Assembly: GCA_029062895.1 (NCBI GenBank)
Contig: JAIDPF010000024.1
Coordinates: forward strand, 1 to 64,000
Reading direction: 5' to 3'
DNA length: 64,000 nucleotides
Source: Lachnospiraceae bacterium
GTDB lineage: Bacteria > Bacillota > Clostridia > Lachnospirales > Lachnospiraceae
Position 1 is the stretch's first letter. The number at the start of each line of letters is the position of its first letter. Of the stretch, positions 1 through 8,717 are shown one piece after another. Position numbers and translations under genes: made by a program. The notes under the pieces were generated by a model. The model made no database searches and was not told the DNA's origin. It saw nothing but the letters and a program-made list of their open reading frames with translations.

Positions 1-19
1 GATTATACATGTCCACGAA

Positions 20-48
20 TTGACATAATACTCCAAAAATAATATACT
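20..48 (+). promoter_or_regulatory. Sigma-A type promoter for the zinc-ribbon gene
   Basis: TTGACA (20-25), a 17-base spacer and TATACT (43-48), about 50 bases upstream of the first plus-strand gene. Near-consensus vegetative promoter. Confidence 0.8.
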
Positions 49-101
49 GTTTATGTATGTATTTAATTAAACATTAAACAAAAGGAAAGGAAAACAAAAA
101 T

Positions 102-1157
102 ATGAGAAAATGTCCTAAATGTGGTGCAGAACTGCCTGATGAAGCGCTGTTCTGTAATGAATGCGGCGAAAAGCTGCCATCTCCTGTTGTAGAAGAGAAG
201 AAAGACGAGACAGCCGATGACAAAACCGCCTCTGAACCTGCTGAAAAGGCACCGGAAACTTCCGCTGCACCTGAGGCGGCTTCCGAAACGAAAGCAGCTA
301 CCGAAGCTAATGCTTCTTCAGCTACAGCTTCCGGAGCGGCCAATTCCTATACTGCTCCTATCGATAATTCTGTTTTAGCAAAGGCTCAGGCGGAATCCAA
401 GAACAGTAATATTGGTATCATTACCGTAGCCGCTGTCGGTCTTCTTGCTGTTATTCTGGTCATCGTTCTACTCGCTAACTTGTTCAGCGGAGGATACGAA
501 GGGCCGCTTAAACGTCTTCGCAATAACTTTAATAAGCAAAGTACAGATGTAGAATCCTATCTTTCCTGTATTGCACCCGATTTTGCCGTAGGTCTGTATA
601 AGGATATTTATGGCATATTTAGAAGCGCTGACAAAGGTGCTATTGAGGATTTTGATGATGCGTTAGCGGAAGAATTTGAAGATTTCTTTGACGATATTGC
701 TGATGAATATGGAGATGATTTCAAGCTGACCTATGAGATCAGAGACACAGAACATCTTGACGACCGTGATATCAAAGATATTGAGGATATCTATGAGGAT
801 CTTTTTGATCTGATCGACGACAATATTGATTATGAAGATGAAGACCTCTATGAAGATCTTGCAGACGATTTAGAAGATTATGCCGATATTTCTTTATCGA
901 GCGGTCAGGTCCGCAAGCTTCAGAACGCTGTTGAGTCCTTTATGGGCAAACTTGAAGATTTCAAGATTCAGGATGCTTATGAAGTAAAAGTCAGATTTGT
1001 GCTTGAGGGCGAAGATGGCAGCGACAAAGCAACCGCCACCTTTTATATCATTAAGGTAAACGGAGATTGGTTTATTGAACCGAATTCGTTCCTGTCTGCT
1101 ATAGGAGAAGGCTCCTTAACAAGCAATATTTACGGTCTGCTTTGGTACTTATACTAA
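102..1157 (+). CDS. Zinc-ribbon, single-pass membrane protein with acidic C-terminal domain
   Basis: Residues 1-25 form a zinc ribbon (Cys4, Cys7, Cys18, Cys21; CxxC...CxxC). An Ala/Glu/Thr-rich low-complexity linker follows (about 30-100), then one hydrophobic segment (about 104-128) and an Asp/Glu-rich region to the end (about 130-351), with runs such as DDIADEYGDD. A cytoplasmic ribbon and an outside acidic domain are the likely topology. Start supported by AAAGGAAAGG upstream of ATG 102. The gene stands alone, with its own promoter and a rho-independent terminator. Such zinc-ribbon membrane proteins are common in Clostridia and of unknown role; no specific function can be assigned. Confidence 0.85.
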   Translation: MRKCPKCGAELPDEALFCNECGEKLPSPVVEEKKDETADDKTASEPAEKAPETSAAPEAASETKAATEANASSATASGAANSYTAPIDNSVLAKAQAESKNSNIGIITVAAVGLLAVILVIVLLANLFSGGYEGPLKRLRNNFNKQSTDVESYLSCIAPDFAVGLYKDIYGIFRSADKGAIEDFDDALAEEFEDFFDDIADEYGDDFKLTYEIRDTEHLDDRDIKDIEDIYEDLFDLIDDNIDYEDEDLYEDLADDLEDYADISLSSGQVRKLQNAVESFMGKLEDFKIQDAYEVKVRFVLEGEDGSDKATATFYIIKVNGDWFIEPNSFLSAIGEGSLTSNIYGLLWYLY

Positions 1158-1180
1158 ACCTCAGACAATGGAATTTGTTA

Positions 1181-1215
1181 AAAACAGCTGAAGTTGTATG
1201 GCTTCAGCTGTTTTT
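1181..1215 (+). terminator. Rho-independent terminator of the zinc-ribbon gene
   Basis: Inverted repeat AAAACAGCTGAAG / CTTCAGCTGTTTTT with an 8-base loop and a T run, 24 bases after the stop codon. The A run on the other side lets it also work for the minus strand. Confidence 0.85.
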
Positions 1216-1265
1216 AAATTTAAAATATTTTATTTTGAGAATGCACTGATTTCATCAGCACTTCC

Positions 1266-1529
1266 TTATACTTCCACGATCAGATATCTTCCGTCACCAA
1301 TCTCAAATACTTCGTCCGCATCTGTGATATTTTCCGGATCCATATCGGAAATATCCACACCAGAATCATCAAAATATTCCCATACTTCCTTTACGCTGTT
1401 CACAACAACTGCCATACATTCTTCCAAAAAGTCTTCCGCCTCCTCCGGTGTCTCCGCAACCGGCTCCGGAAAAAGCTGGGATTGTTTCTCCAGAAAACAC
1501 TCCAATACCGCGTCATCATACTCCTGCAT
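1266..1529 (-). CDS. Conserved acidic hypothetical protein (87 aa)
   Basis: Small, strongly acidic soluble protein with many Glu and Asp residues and no signal peptide, membrane segment or motif I recognise. Start fixed by a very strong AGAGGAGG site 7-8 bases before ATG 1529. It lies 36 bases downstream of the Maf-HAD gene on the same strand and is probably cotranscribed with it. It ends against the converging terminator of the zinc-ribbon gene. Function unknown. Confidence 0.75.
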   Translation of the reverse strand: MQEYDDAVLECFLEKQSQLFPEPVAETPEEAEDFLEECMAVVVNSVKEVWEYFDDSGVDISDMDPENITDADEVFEIGDGRYLIVEV

Positions 1530-1565
1530 AACTTTTACCTCCTCTAATGATTTGTTAATGATACA

Positions 1566-3023
1566 TCAATACCTACCAAACAGCCTTCTGGCTATGACTG
1601 TGTATACTCCCTTCTCTTGATAGCCGGGACATGTATACTTTGCTTTCTCACGGACTTCTTCCCGCGCATTCTCCACAGCATAACTTTCCTGACCAGCCGT
1701 CAGCATACCGATATCATTGGCATTATCGCCAAATACCATTGTTTCTTCTTTGTTGACTCCAAAATATCCCTGCAGGAACCGTAGCGCCTCCCCTTTATCA
1801 ACATGAGAATCCATAAAGTCAACCCATTCCTCGCCTGCCATACAGGTCTTGACCCTGTCTTTCCAGCGCGGAATGATCTCCCCTTCCCCAAATTCCCTGA
1901 TGCTTCCTTTTTGGTAGATTGCCATCTTAATACAGGGTATATCTTCTTTTAAAAAATCATCCGTCAACTGATATTTATTATGGTAGCTGTCCCTGATCAA
2001 CGTCTCAAAATCTTCGCTGGGGTGCTCCAGATAACAGCCTTTTGGCGTGCTGATTACCAGTCCAAAACGCCCGCTAAACTGCCGAAGTTCCAGAAGCAGT
2101 TCCCTAACGATATCACCCTTCATTTCTTTAATATGAAGATCCTGTCCGTTATATACCACATGTGCACCATTTTCACAAAGATATATAATTTCATCCGCCA
2201 CTTCCTGAAACATATGCCGGACGCTGTAATACTGCCTGCCTGTAGCAATACAGAATAAAATGCCCATTTTTCGAAGTTTTCGTATCGCATCGATCATCTC
2301 CGGATAAACTTCCGGACTGGAATCCTTTACCAAAGTGCCATCGATATCGCTCACTACCATATGAATCGGCATCGGTGCCGGATAACCCAGCTTTCTAAGT
2401 TCCATACTCAGACGCTTCATCGGGAGTCCGACTACATTGTCATAATCTCCTGCAAACCCTTGGATATAACTTGAAAATATCCCCTGAATCGCATACGCGC
2501 CCGCCTTATCATCACATTCCCCGGTTTCCACATATGCGGCTATCTCCTCTTCAGTCATCGGCCGCACGATCACATCTGTCTTCTCAGAAAATGTTACCAT
2601 AGAAAACGATTCACAGCCTGCCTTTCCGGCAGACGCAGTCTCCCCATGTCTTCCATCAGGAATTTTAACCAACGTGACCCCGGTATAGACCTGATGTGTC
2701 TGTCCCTGCAATAGACGCAGCATTCTCATGGCATCCTCCCGGTCCTTCGGTTTGCCAAGAATCCTTCCTTCTGCTGCCACCATGGTATCAGCACAGATGA
2801 TGATGCAGCCATCGCCCGATCGTTTTTGTTCTCCGAATCCTTCCCGCAGAAGTTCTTCTGCCGCCTCTGCCTTCCTCTTAGAAAGCATTTCCACGATTTC
2901 CTGCGGATCTCCCGCTTCATAGCTTTCATCCACATCTACTTTCAACAAATCAAATTCTAGACCGCACCGATGCATGATCTCACGGCGTCTGGGCGATCCT
3001 GAAGCTAATATTAATTTCATCAT
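1566..3023 (-). CDS. Maf-like nucleotide pyrophosphatase fused to Cof-type HAD phosphatase
   Basis: Two complete domains in one 485-aa chain. Residues 1-215 are Maf: SGSPRR (8-13), ADT (78-80), KAGAYAIQG (173-181) and DYDNVVGLP (193-201). Maf proteins hydrolyse non-canonical or modified NTPs to NMP and pyrophosphate. Residues 222-485 are a Cof/HAD-IIB hydrolase: DIDGT (226-230), ATGR near 260 and a C-terminal GDNANDIGML. HAD-IIB enzymes dephosphorylate sugar phosphates, FMN or similar small molecules. Typical Maf is about 190-200 aa and Cof-HAD about 260-270 aa, so neither half is truncated. The two activities could be linked in nucleotide housecleaning, with the HAD half removing the remaining phosphate; that link is inference. 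Confidence 0.9.
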   Translation of the reverse strand: MMKLILASGSPRRREIMHRCGLEFDLLKVDVDESYEAGDPQEIVEMLSKRKAEAAEELLREGFGEQKRSGDGCIIICADTMVAAEGRILGKPKDREDAMRMLRLLQGQTHQVYTGVTLVKIPDGRHGETASAGKAGCESFSMVTFSEKTDVIVRPMTEEEIAAYVETGECDDKAGAYAIQGIFSSYIQGFAGDYDNVVGLPMKRLSMELRKLGYPAPMPIHMVVSDIDGTLVKDSSPEVYPEMIDAIRKLRKMGILFCIATGRQYYSVRHMFQEVADEIIYLCENGAHVVYNGQDLHIKEMKGDIVRELLLELRQFSGRFGLVISTPKGCYLEHPSEDFETLIRDSYHNKYQLTDDFLKEDIPCIKMAIYQKGSIREFGEGEIIPRWKDRVKTCMAGEEWVDFMDSHVDKGEALRFLQGYFGVNKEETMVFGDNANDIGMLTAGQESYAVENAREEVREKAKYTCPGYQEKGVYTVIARRLFGRY

Positions 3024-3101
3024 TCCTGTTCCATCTCTTTTATTTTTATATTCATCAGCATTTCTGCATTACAATATTACAGACTGCTTTTTCTCAATTC
3101 A

Positions 3102-5228
3102 TCAGGTTTCCATATGTGTCTTAGGAATAAATACTCTCTGTTTCTTTCCGGCATCCCGCTTTAACTGTTTCGTTTTCTGTATAACCTCCTTGCGGAAGAT
3201 CTCCTGACAGTTAATCGGGGCATCTTCATCCGTGATGATCTTATAATTGCCGTCCGGCAGCAGGGTACGTTTTTTCACATTATCCCTAAACTGCAGATCC
3301 AGAATCTGCATTACCCGTTCCTTGAGCTGCGGAGCTTCGATAGGAAACATAATCTCCACTCGCCGTTCCAGATTTCGCGGCATCCAGTCCGCACTGCTTA
3401 AATAGATCTCCGGCTGCAGGTCATTTTCAAAATAGAAGATCCTGCTGTGCTCCAGATAATCTCCGACAATGGAATACACATGGATATTCTCACTAACATT
3501 CTTGATTCCCGATCTTAAACAACAGATCCCTCTCACCAGCAGATACACTTCCACACCGGCGGAAGACGCCTCGTAAAGCGCTGCCATCACGTCCGGATCG
3601 CAGAGGGAATTCATCTTGGCAACGATCCTCGCTACCCGTTTATTTCTTGCATGCTCCGTCTCTCTTTTAATCAGTGAAAGCAGCCTTTTCTTCAACCACA
3701 GCGGAGCTACGGAAAGTTTATTCCACCCAAGGGGTTCCGAATAACCGGACAACATATTAAATACAGCCGTCGCATCCTCGCCGACTGCTTCCGAGCAGGT
3801 CAGCAGACCCAGATCCGTATATAATTTCGCGGTTGCATCATTATAATTACCCGTACCAAGATGGACATATCTGCGGATGCCTTCTTCCTCGCGCCGCACG
3901 ACCAGCGTGATCTTAGAATGTGTTTTCAATCCTACCAGTCCATAAATAACATGACACCCTGCTTTCTCTAACATCTTCGCCCAGACGATGTTATTCTCCT
4001 CATCAAATCGGGCTTTTAATTCCACCAGTACGGATACCTGTTTCCCATTTTCCGCTGCCTGTGCCAGCGCCCTGACGATCGGTGAGTTACCGCTGACACG
4101 GTACAGGGTTTGCTTGATGGCAAGAACATTCGGATCCGCCGCTGCCTGTTCAATAAATCTGACCACCGGCGTAAAGGTCTGGTACGGATGATGCAGCAGA
4201 ATATCCTGCTTCTTTACCTCTTCAAATATATTGCAGCCTTCTGGCAGCTCCGGTACCGGCTGCGGCGTAAACGTTTTTTCCTTATGCTCTTCAAATCCCT
4301 CCAGTGAATACATCTTCATCAGGAATGTCAGATCAAGCGGTCCGCCGATCTGATAGATATCCTCTGTCGCAATATGAAGATCCTTTTTCAATATCTTTAA
4401 GAGGCGTTTATCAATTCCATCCTCCACTTCCAGACGGATCACTTCGCCCCACTGCCGTTTCTTAATCTGCTTTTCTATCTCTTTTAAAAGATCCTCCGCT
4501 TCCTCCTCTTCAATCGTCAGATCGGCATTTCTCATGATCCGGAAGGGTGAAGCACCCAGCACATGATAATTTAAAAACAGCTTGCTGATATTTCGTTCAA
4601 TCACTTCTTCCAGTCGGATCAGCGTGATTCCTTCGCTGTCCTTCGTTTCGATCCGCACCATACGATCTAAGACACTGGGCACTTGCACCATGGCGAATTC
4701 CGTTTCCTCTTTTTTGGAATCCTTCTTATCCAGTAATGCGCAGATGTTAAGAGATTTATTCTTAATCAGTGGAAATGGTCTGGAAGAATCCACCGCCATC
4801 GGTGTCAATACCGGATAGACCTGATTTTCAAAATACCGGTCCACATACTCTGCCTGACTTTTTGACAGCTCCTCATGATGTTCGATCAGATGGATCCCCA
4901 GCTCCTTCATCTGCGGCTGAATCATCTTCTGATAGGTCGCGTACTGGAGCTTGACAAACTCATGTATCGCCTCTGAAAGCGCCTTTAACTGTTCCTCCGG
5001 CGTCATACCGGCAAGATCGGGCTTGGTATATTTCGCGTTCACCATATCTTTCAAAGACGCAACCCTGACCATAAAAAATTCATCCAGATTGGAAGAGCTG
5101 ATGCTTAAAAATTTCATGCGTTCAAAAAGCGGAAGCTCAGCGTCTCTCGCTTCAGAAAGCACTCTTTCATTGAACTTCAGCCAGCTGAGTTCGCGGTTGG
5201 TATAATATTCCTTATTTGTGTAGTCCAT
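3102..5228 (-). CDS. ppk1: Polyphosphate kinase 1
   Basis: Makes inorganic polyphosphate from ATP, reversibly. The 708-aa length is normal for PPK1. The N-terminal domain begins YTNRELSWLKFNERVL, followed by head and catalytic domains. The histidines expected to carry the phosphoenzyme are visible in LKTHSKITLV and YLEHSRIFYF. Start chosen at ATG 5228, which has GAGGAG 6-7 bases upstream. The frame stays open further upstream only because it runs into the palindromic repeat at 5326-5514, so that extension is rejected. The neighbouring upstream gene encodes a Ppx/GppA phosphatase, the usual functional partner. Confidence 0.96.
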   Translation of the reverse strand: MDYTNKEYYTNRELSWLKFNERVLSEARDAELPLFERMKFLSISSSNLDEFFMVRVASLKDMVNAKYTKPDLAGMTPEEQLKALSEAIHEFVKLQYATYQKMIQPQMKELGIHLIEHHEELSKSQAEYVDRYFENQVYPVLTPMAVDSSRPFPLIKNKSLNICALLDKKDSKKEETEFAMVQVPSVLDRMVRIETKDSEGITLIRLEEVIERNISKLFLNYHVLGASPFRIMRNADLTIEEEEAEDLLKEIEKQIKKRQWGEVIRLEVEDGIDKRLLKILKKDLHIATEDIYQIGGPLDLTFLMKMYSLEGFEEHKEKTFTPQPVPELPEGCNIFEEVKKQDILLHHPYQTFTPVVRFIEQAAADPNVLAIKQTLYRVSGNSPIVRALAQAAENGKQVSVLVELKARFDEENNIVWAKMLEKAGCHVIYGLVGLKTHSKITLVVRREEEGIRRYVHLGTGNYNDATAKLYTDLGLLTCSEAVGEDATAVFNMLSGYSEPLGWNKLSVAPLWLKKRLLSLIKRETEHARNKRVARIVAKMNSLCDPDVMAALYEASSAGVEVYLLVRGICCLRSGIKNVSENIHVYSIVGDYLEHSRIFYFENDLQPEIYLSSADWMPRNLERRVEIMFPIEAPQLKERVMQILDLQFRDNVKKRTLLPDGNYKIITDEDAPINCQEIFRKEVIQKTKQLKRDAGKKQRVFIPKTHMET

Positions 5229-5325
5229 AATCTGCTCCTCTCTTTTTATCTGAGTTTTATAGGTGCTTGTGAAAACAATTATTTTACAATTTTTTGTTCC
5301 ATCATTCTGTTCATGAGGTTTTTGG

Positions 5326-5514
5326 ATATTTCCGTTGCGCAACACAGACATATCATCGCCGGGCACGCTTCCGCTGCGCGCGCTACGCAGCGGCACTAAG
5401 ATGCCAAAATACGGCACCTAAGTGCCGGCGAGCGCGCAAGCGCCCGGCGTATGATATGGTCTGCATTGCACAACTGCTTATAACCGGTTGTAACCGGTTA
5501 TGAAAAATCAGCAG
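5326..5514. repeat. Structured dispersed repeat, copy 1 of 2
   Basis: A 189-bp element recurring at 31766-31954 with about ten differences (roughly 95% identity). The outer arms are a 29-31 bp imperfect inverted repeat (5335-5363 and 5443-5473) starting TTGCGCAA and ending TTGCACAA. Inside are two hairpins: CCGCTGCG/CGCAGCGG and CGGCAC-CTAA-GTGCCG. Outside on the right lies a perfect 10-bp hairpin ATAACCGGTT-GT-AACCGGTTAT. Several differences between the copies are paired, which argues for a folded DNA or RNA. No real coding frame. Between ppk1 and ppx. A MITE-like mobile repeat is one reading, a structured RNA module another. Confidence 0.9.
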
Positions 5515-5537
5515 TTTCACAATTATGTCTGTGAGGT

Positions 5538-5630
5538 TTACATAACTCGCAGTTTGAAAATAGTTGTTCCAAAAATGATTTCATTTATGATGTTTTTGGA
5601 ACAACTATTTTCAAACAAAGAGTTATGTAA
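5538..5630. repeat. Long hairpin element next to repeat copy 1
   Basis: Inverted repeat with a perfect 24-bp inner stem (5552-5575 with 5593-5616, 17-base loop) and an 11-bp outer stem TTACATAACTC / GAGTTATGTAA (5538-5548 with 5620-5630). Too long and lacking the T tract of an ordinary terminator. Probably an inserted palindromic element. Confidence 0.85.
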
Positions 5631-5659
5631 GCCGGACTTAACTCTTTCGCAAGCGACTT

Positions 5660-5749
5660 TTGCGCCATGAAAATGAGACTCAAAAATCGTGGAAGCCTTT
5701 GCTGAACACGATTTTCGCTTTAAGAGGCTCATTTTCATGTTTGGCGCAA
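5660..5749. repeat. Second long hairpin element upstream of ppx
   Basis: Nested inverted repeat. Outer arms are TTGCGCC + ATGAAAATGAG (5660-5677) against CTCATTTTCAT + GGCGCAA (5728-5738, 5743-5749). The inner stem is AAAATCGTG / CACGATTTT (5683-5691 with 5707-5715). Lies directly between the first hairpin and the stop codon of the phosphatase gene, where it may also end transcription. Confidence 0.8.
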
Positions 5750-5785
5750 GGAGTGCGCACAAATTCTTTTGCGCAGTTTGACGTA

Positions 5786-7330
5786 TCAAGTCATCCGCCT
5801 CTGCTCGATCACCGGACGCACGCTATAGACTTCTTCAAAGAAGTCCGCCACTTTCTTAAACATTTCCTGCTCCAGCAGGATATCTTGCCCTGCCTCCACA
5901 GTAATGATCAGCTGCCGGTCATCCAACTGCCCTTTGATCTTTTTAAATTTCTGCTTATGACTCTTATCCAGACTGTTTGTCAGCCTCAGGATCGCTGCCA
6001 GCTTCGCGATGACCAGATACGCCTGCCGGTCGATCAGCGAATCATTTACGATCTCATCATAGGAAAGAAATCTGTCATGATTAAATCGTACGACAAATGC
6101 CACGATTTCACGCTCCATATGGGAAAGACCGATCATCTCCGTATTCATAATGATGTAGTAGGAACATTCCCCCACATTGGTCATATTGATAAACTTACCG
6201 CAGTCATGGAGGATCGCGGAAAGCTGCAACAGCAGACGTTCTCGTTTTCCCATACCATGGATCTTCTGCATGCTGTCATAGATCGTTAAGCAGATCTGCT
6301 CCATCGTCTCGCTGCGTTTGCGGCTGCCCATATAACGCTTACTAATATTGCGCGCACAGGCAAGGATATCCTTTTCAAAATCATGGGAGATAAATTTACG
6401 CTTATTCTTTTCCGCATATTCATAGGCAATTCCGTCGCAGAGCGTAACGCCCGGCGCCCAGATATAGCTAATCTCCATCAGCTTTACCAAATTACGGATC
6501 AAATGGGCGGATATGTCAAACAACTCCACATTCTCTTCTGGAATACCAAGATATTCCGCCCGTTCCTCGGCACGCATGAGGGAAATTTCATCCATGAAAT
6601 TCAGACATGCCTCCTTCAGCATCAGCCCTTCCTGCCCTTCGCTCGGCACTTTTGCTTTAATGATGCCGGATACATAATCATCCACCACGATCAAATTGGA
6701 AATCTGACGGTCCTTGATATATAACTTCCGAAATACAGATAGCTGGCTCTGGATCATTTCTTCTAATAACTCATCCACCTGCCCCGGACGGGGACGCATG
6801 GAAATCATCCTTTCATGTAGCCTGAGCACACCCAGTTTCAGATTCTGCGTCATGACCAGCGTATCATTGTCAAATAAAGAGATCTGGATATTGCCGCCGC
6901 CGATATCCACGATGGCCGTACCGTTTTCAATGATCTTCTGAAAAGGCGCTCCCTGAGATGCTACAGATTTATAATCCAGAAACCGCTGCTCCGAATTGCT
7001 TAAAACGTCAATATTCAGACCTGTTCTGTTTTTGATCTGATCCAGTACGATAGTTGTATTTTCTGTCTCGCGGATCGCGCTGGTTCCATATGCCTTATAA
7101 TCTGTCACATGATATGATTTCATGATCTGTGCAAATTCCCGAAGCACACGGCAAAGCTCATCCATCTTCCTAGGACTGATTTTTTTGGTATTATAAGTAT
7201 CTGCACCCAACGCCAACCGATGTCTGATATGTTCGATTTCGCGCATACCGCTCTTAGAAGAGATCTCATAGATTTTCATGGCAAGTTCAAAGGAACCCAC
7301 ATCGATCGCCGCAAATGTCTTAATAGCCAT
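5786..7330 (-). CDS. ppx: Ppx/GppA-type exopolyphosphatase with HD domain
   Basis: Begins with the ASKHA-fold signature AAIDVGSFELAMKIYEI, followed by the second phosphate-binding loop IVDIGGGNIQISLF near residue 140. The C-terminal third carries an HD-type module (AILHDCGKFINMTN around residue 370). This is the arrangement of Ppx/GppA proteins of about 500 aa, which hydrolyse polyphosphate or pppGpp from the chain end. It sits directly upstream of ppk1, separated by 557 bp of palindromic DNA, so synthesis and breakdown of polyphosphate are encoded side by side. Which of the two substrates is preferred cannot be read from sequence. Confidence 0.9.
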   Translation of the reverse strand: MAIKTFAAIDVGSFELAMKIYEISSKSGMREIEHIRHRLALGADTYNTKKISPRKMDELCRVLREFAQIMKSYHVTDYKAYGTSAIRETENTTIVLDQIKNRTGLNIDVLSNSEQRFLDYKSVASQGAPFQKIIENGTAIVDIGGGNIQISLFDNDTLVMTQNLKLGVLRLHERMISMRPRPGQVDELLEEMIQSQLSVFRKLYIKDRQISNLIVVDDYVSGIIKAKVPSEGQEGLMLKEACLNFMDEISLMRAEERAEYLGIPEENVELFDISAHLIRNLVKLMEISYIWAPGVTLCDGIAYEYAEKNKRKFISHDFEKDILACARNISKRYMGSRKRSETMEQICLTIYDSMQKIHGMGKRERLLLQLSAILHDCGKFINMTNVGECSYYIIMNTEMIGLSHMEREIVAFVVRFNHDRFLSYDEIVNDSLIDRQAYLVIAKLAAILRLTNSLDKSHKQKFKKIKGQLDDRQLIITVEAGQDILLEQEMFKKVADFFEEVYSVRPVIEQRRMT

Positions 7331-7402
7331 ATTATAAGCACATCCTTTCTCCTATCGTCTTTATATTCGCTATTATATTCCGTCTTTATAAAGGAGTCTT
7401 CT

Positions 7403-8527
7403 TTAGTAATTTCCCAAAATCCTAAGATTAATTGCTTCCTCCCGAAGTCCACACAATGCATTCCTTACCGCGCTGTCGGCAAGATTGCCTTCAAAATCAA
7501 TAAAGAAACGATACTCCCAGTTCTTCCCCTCAATCGGACGGCTCTCGATCTTATCCATGTTCAGATCATTATAGATAAAGTGAGACAGAATATGATACAG
7601 GGAACCGCTTTCATGTGGAATCTCAAAACAAAGGCTGATCTTTTTCGCATCCTCTAAAAATACCTTTTGGTTGCTGATAATGATAAATCGGGTGGAATTG
7701 CCGGTCACATGGTTCACGCCCTGCTGAATAATCTCCAGTCCATAAACCTGTGCCGCATAAGCACTGGCGATCGCCGCCTGTGTTACGTCCTGTTCTTCCG
7801 CCACCTTCTTGGCAGCAAATGCATTGTTCTTCATCGATATCTGATTCCAGTCCGTATGGGTCCTGAGAAAATGTTCTGACTGCATCAGCGACTGCGGATG
7901 GGAATAAACACGCTCTATCGTCTCCATCGTCGTTCCCCTGCAGCCCATCAGGCAGTGCTCAATCTTGATGACCTGCTCCGCCACAATAAAATGCTCAAAC
8001 TCCGCCAGAAGATCATAGATCTCGCTGACAATACCCGCCGTAGAGTTCTCGATCGGAAGAACGGCATAGTCTGCGCTTCCTTCGTCCAGCGCCAACATTG
8101 CATCCCTGAAAGTATCAACATGGAAATTATCCACGTCCTCTCCAAAATACTGTTTCATAGCAGCTTCAGAATAAGAGCCTTCCGCCCCCTGAAATACAAC
8201 CCTGCTTTTCTTTTCAATCTTCGGGATCTGTATAAACGGAAGTCTTACGGTTCCGCCCGCCTCTGCCAACCGCCGGTACTGCAGCTTTCTACTGATGGAC
8301 ATCAGCTGCTGGAACAGTTCCTCCGCGCCCTTCGCATTAAATTCATTATGGGTCTGCCCTTTTACCGCGGCAATTTTCTGCATCTCCCGTTCCTTATCAA
8401 AGACTTTTTTGCCGCTTCCTTTCTTTACTTCCGCAACCTGTTCCGCAAGCTCCATCCGCTGTTCAAACAGCACGACCATCTGCGCATCCACAGCATCCAG
8501 CTGTTCCCTGATCTGTTGTAAATCCAT
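7403..8527 (-). CDS. pheA: Bifunctional chorismate mutase / prephenate dehydratase
   Basis: Converts chorismate to prephenate and then to phenylpyruvate in phenylalanine synthesis. Residues 1-90 are an AroQ chorismate mutase helical domain (MDLQQIREQLDAVDAQMVVLF). About 105-285 is prephenate dehydratase, starting VVFQGAEGSYSEAA and ending with the catalytic NSTRFIII motif. About 295-374 is an ACT domain with ESRP, the phenylalanine-binding motif for feedback inhibition. Length 374 aa is normal. It has its own promoter 130-160 bases upstream. The leader of about 120 bases shows no T-box (no TGGNACCGCG-like antiterminator motif). Confidence 0.96.
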   Translation of the reverse strand: MDLQQIREQLDAVDAQMVVLFEQRMELAEQVAEVKKGSGKKVFDKEREMQKIAAVKGQTHNEFNAKGAEELFQQLMSISRKLQYRRLAEAGGTVRLPFIQIPKIEKKSRVVFQGAEGSYSEAAMKQYFGEDVDNFHVDTFRDAMLALDEGSADYAVLPIENSTAGIVSEIYDLLAEFEHFIVAEQVIKIEHCLMGCRGTTMETIERVYSHPQSLMQSEHFLRTHTDWNQISMKNNAFAAKKVAEEQDVTQAAIASAYAAQVYGLEIIQQGVNHVTGNSTRFIIISNQKVFLEDAKKISLCFEIPHESGSLYHILSHFIYNDLNMDKIESRPIEGKNWEYRFFIDFEGNLADSAVRNALCGLREEAINLRILGNY

Positions 8528-8658
8528 CTTAAGTTTCTGCTCCTTCCGGCTATATTATTATTAACACTTTACATCCATATGCTTCCTTCAGCAGCCCTTA
8601 TCAGAGTAAAATATGTTGCGTTTCTATCTTTCTGACTGCTTTCTTTCCTGCTACAATA

Positions 8659-8687
8659 ATTATACATTCACAATTTATGATACGCAA
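8659..8687 (-). promoter_or_regulatory. Promoter of pheA
   Basis: Read on the minus strand: TTGCGT (8687-8682), a 17-base spacer and TATAAT (8664-8659). Predicted leader about 120-130 bases. Confidence 0.7.
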
Positions 8688-8717
8688 TATTTAACATCAT
8701 ACTTTTCCTGTCTTCTT

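Noticed and set aside
5229..5417. 63-residue N-terminal extension of polyphosphate kinase
   Set aside because: It reads into the repeat, is not PPK1-like, and the ATG at 5228 has an ideal ribosome site.
5294..5503. Open frame across repeat copy 1, with a nearly identical peptide at 31746-31943 in copy 2
   Set aside because: The similarity is only due to the DNA repeat; Arg/Ala/Cys-rich composition, no ribosome site, and the frame is dictated by the palindromes.
5538..5789. Small minus-strand open frame over the two hairpins between ppk1 and ppx
   Set aside because: Explained by the inverted repeats; no start signal or conserved motif.
8528..8717. T-box or Phe attenuator in front of pheA
   Set aside because: No TGGNACCGCG-like sequence, no Phe-rich leader peptide, no terminator-antiterminator pair seen; only a promoter.
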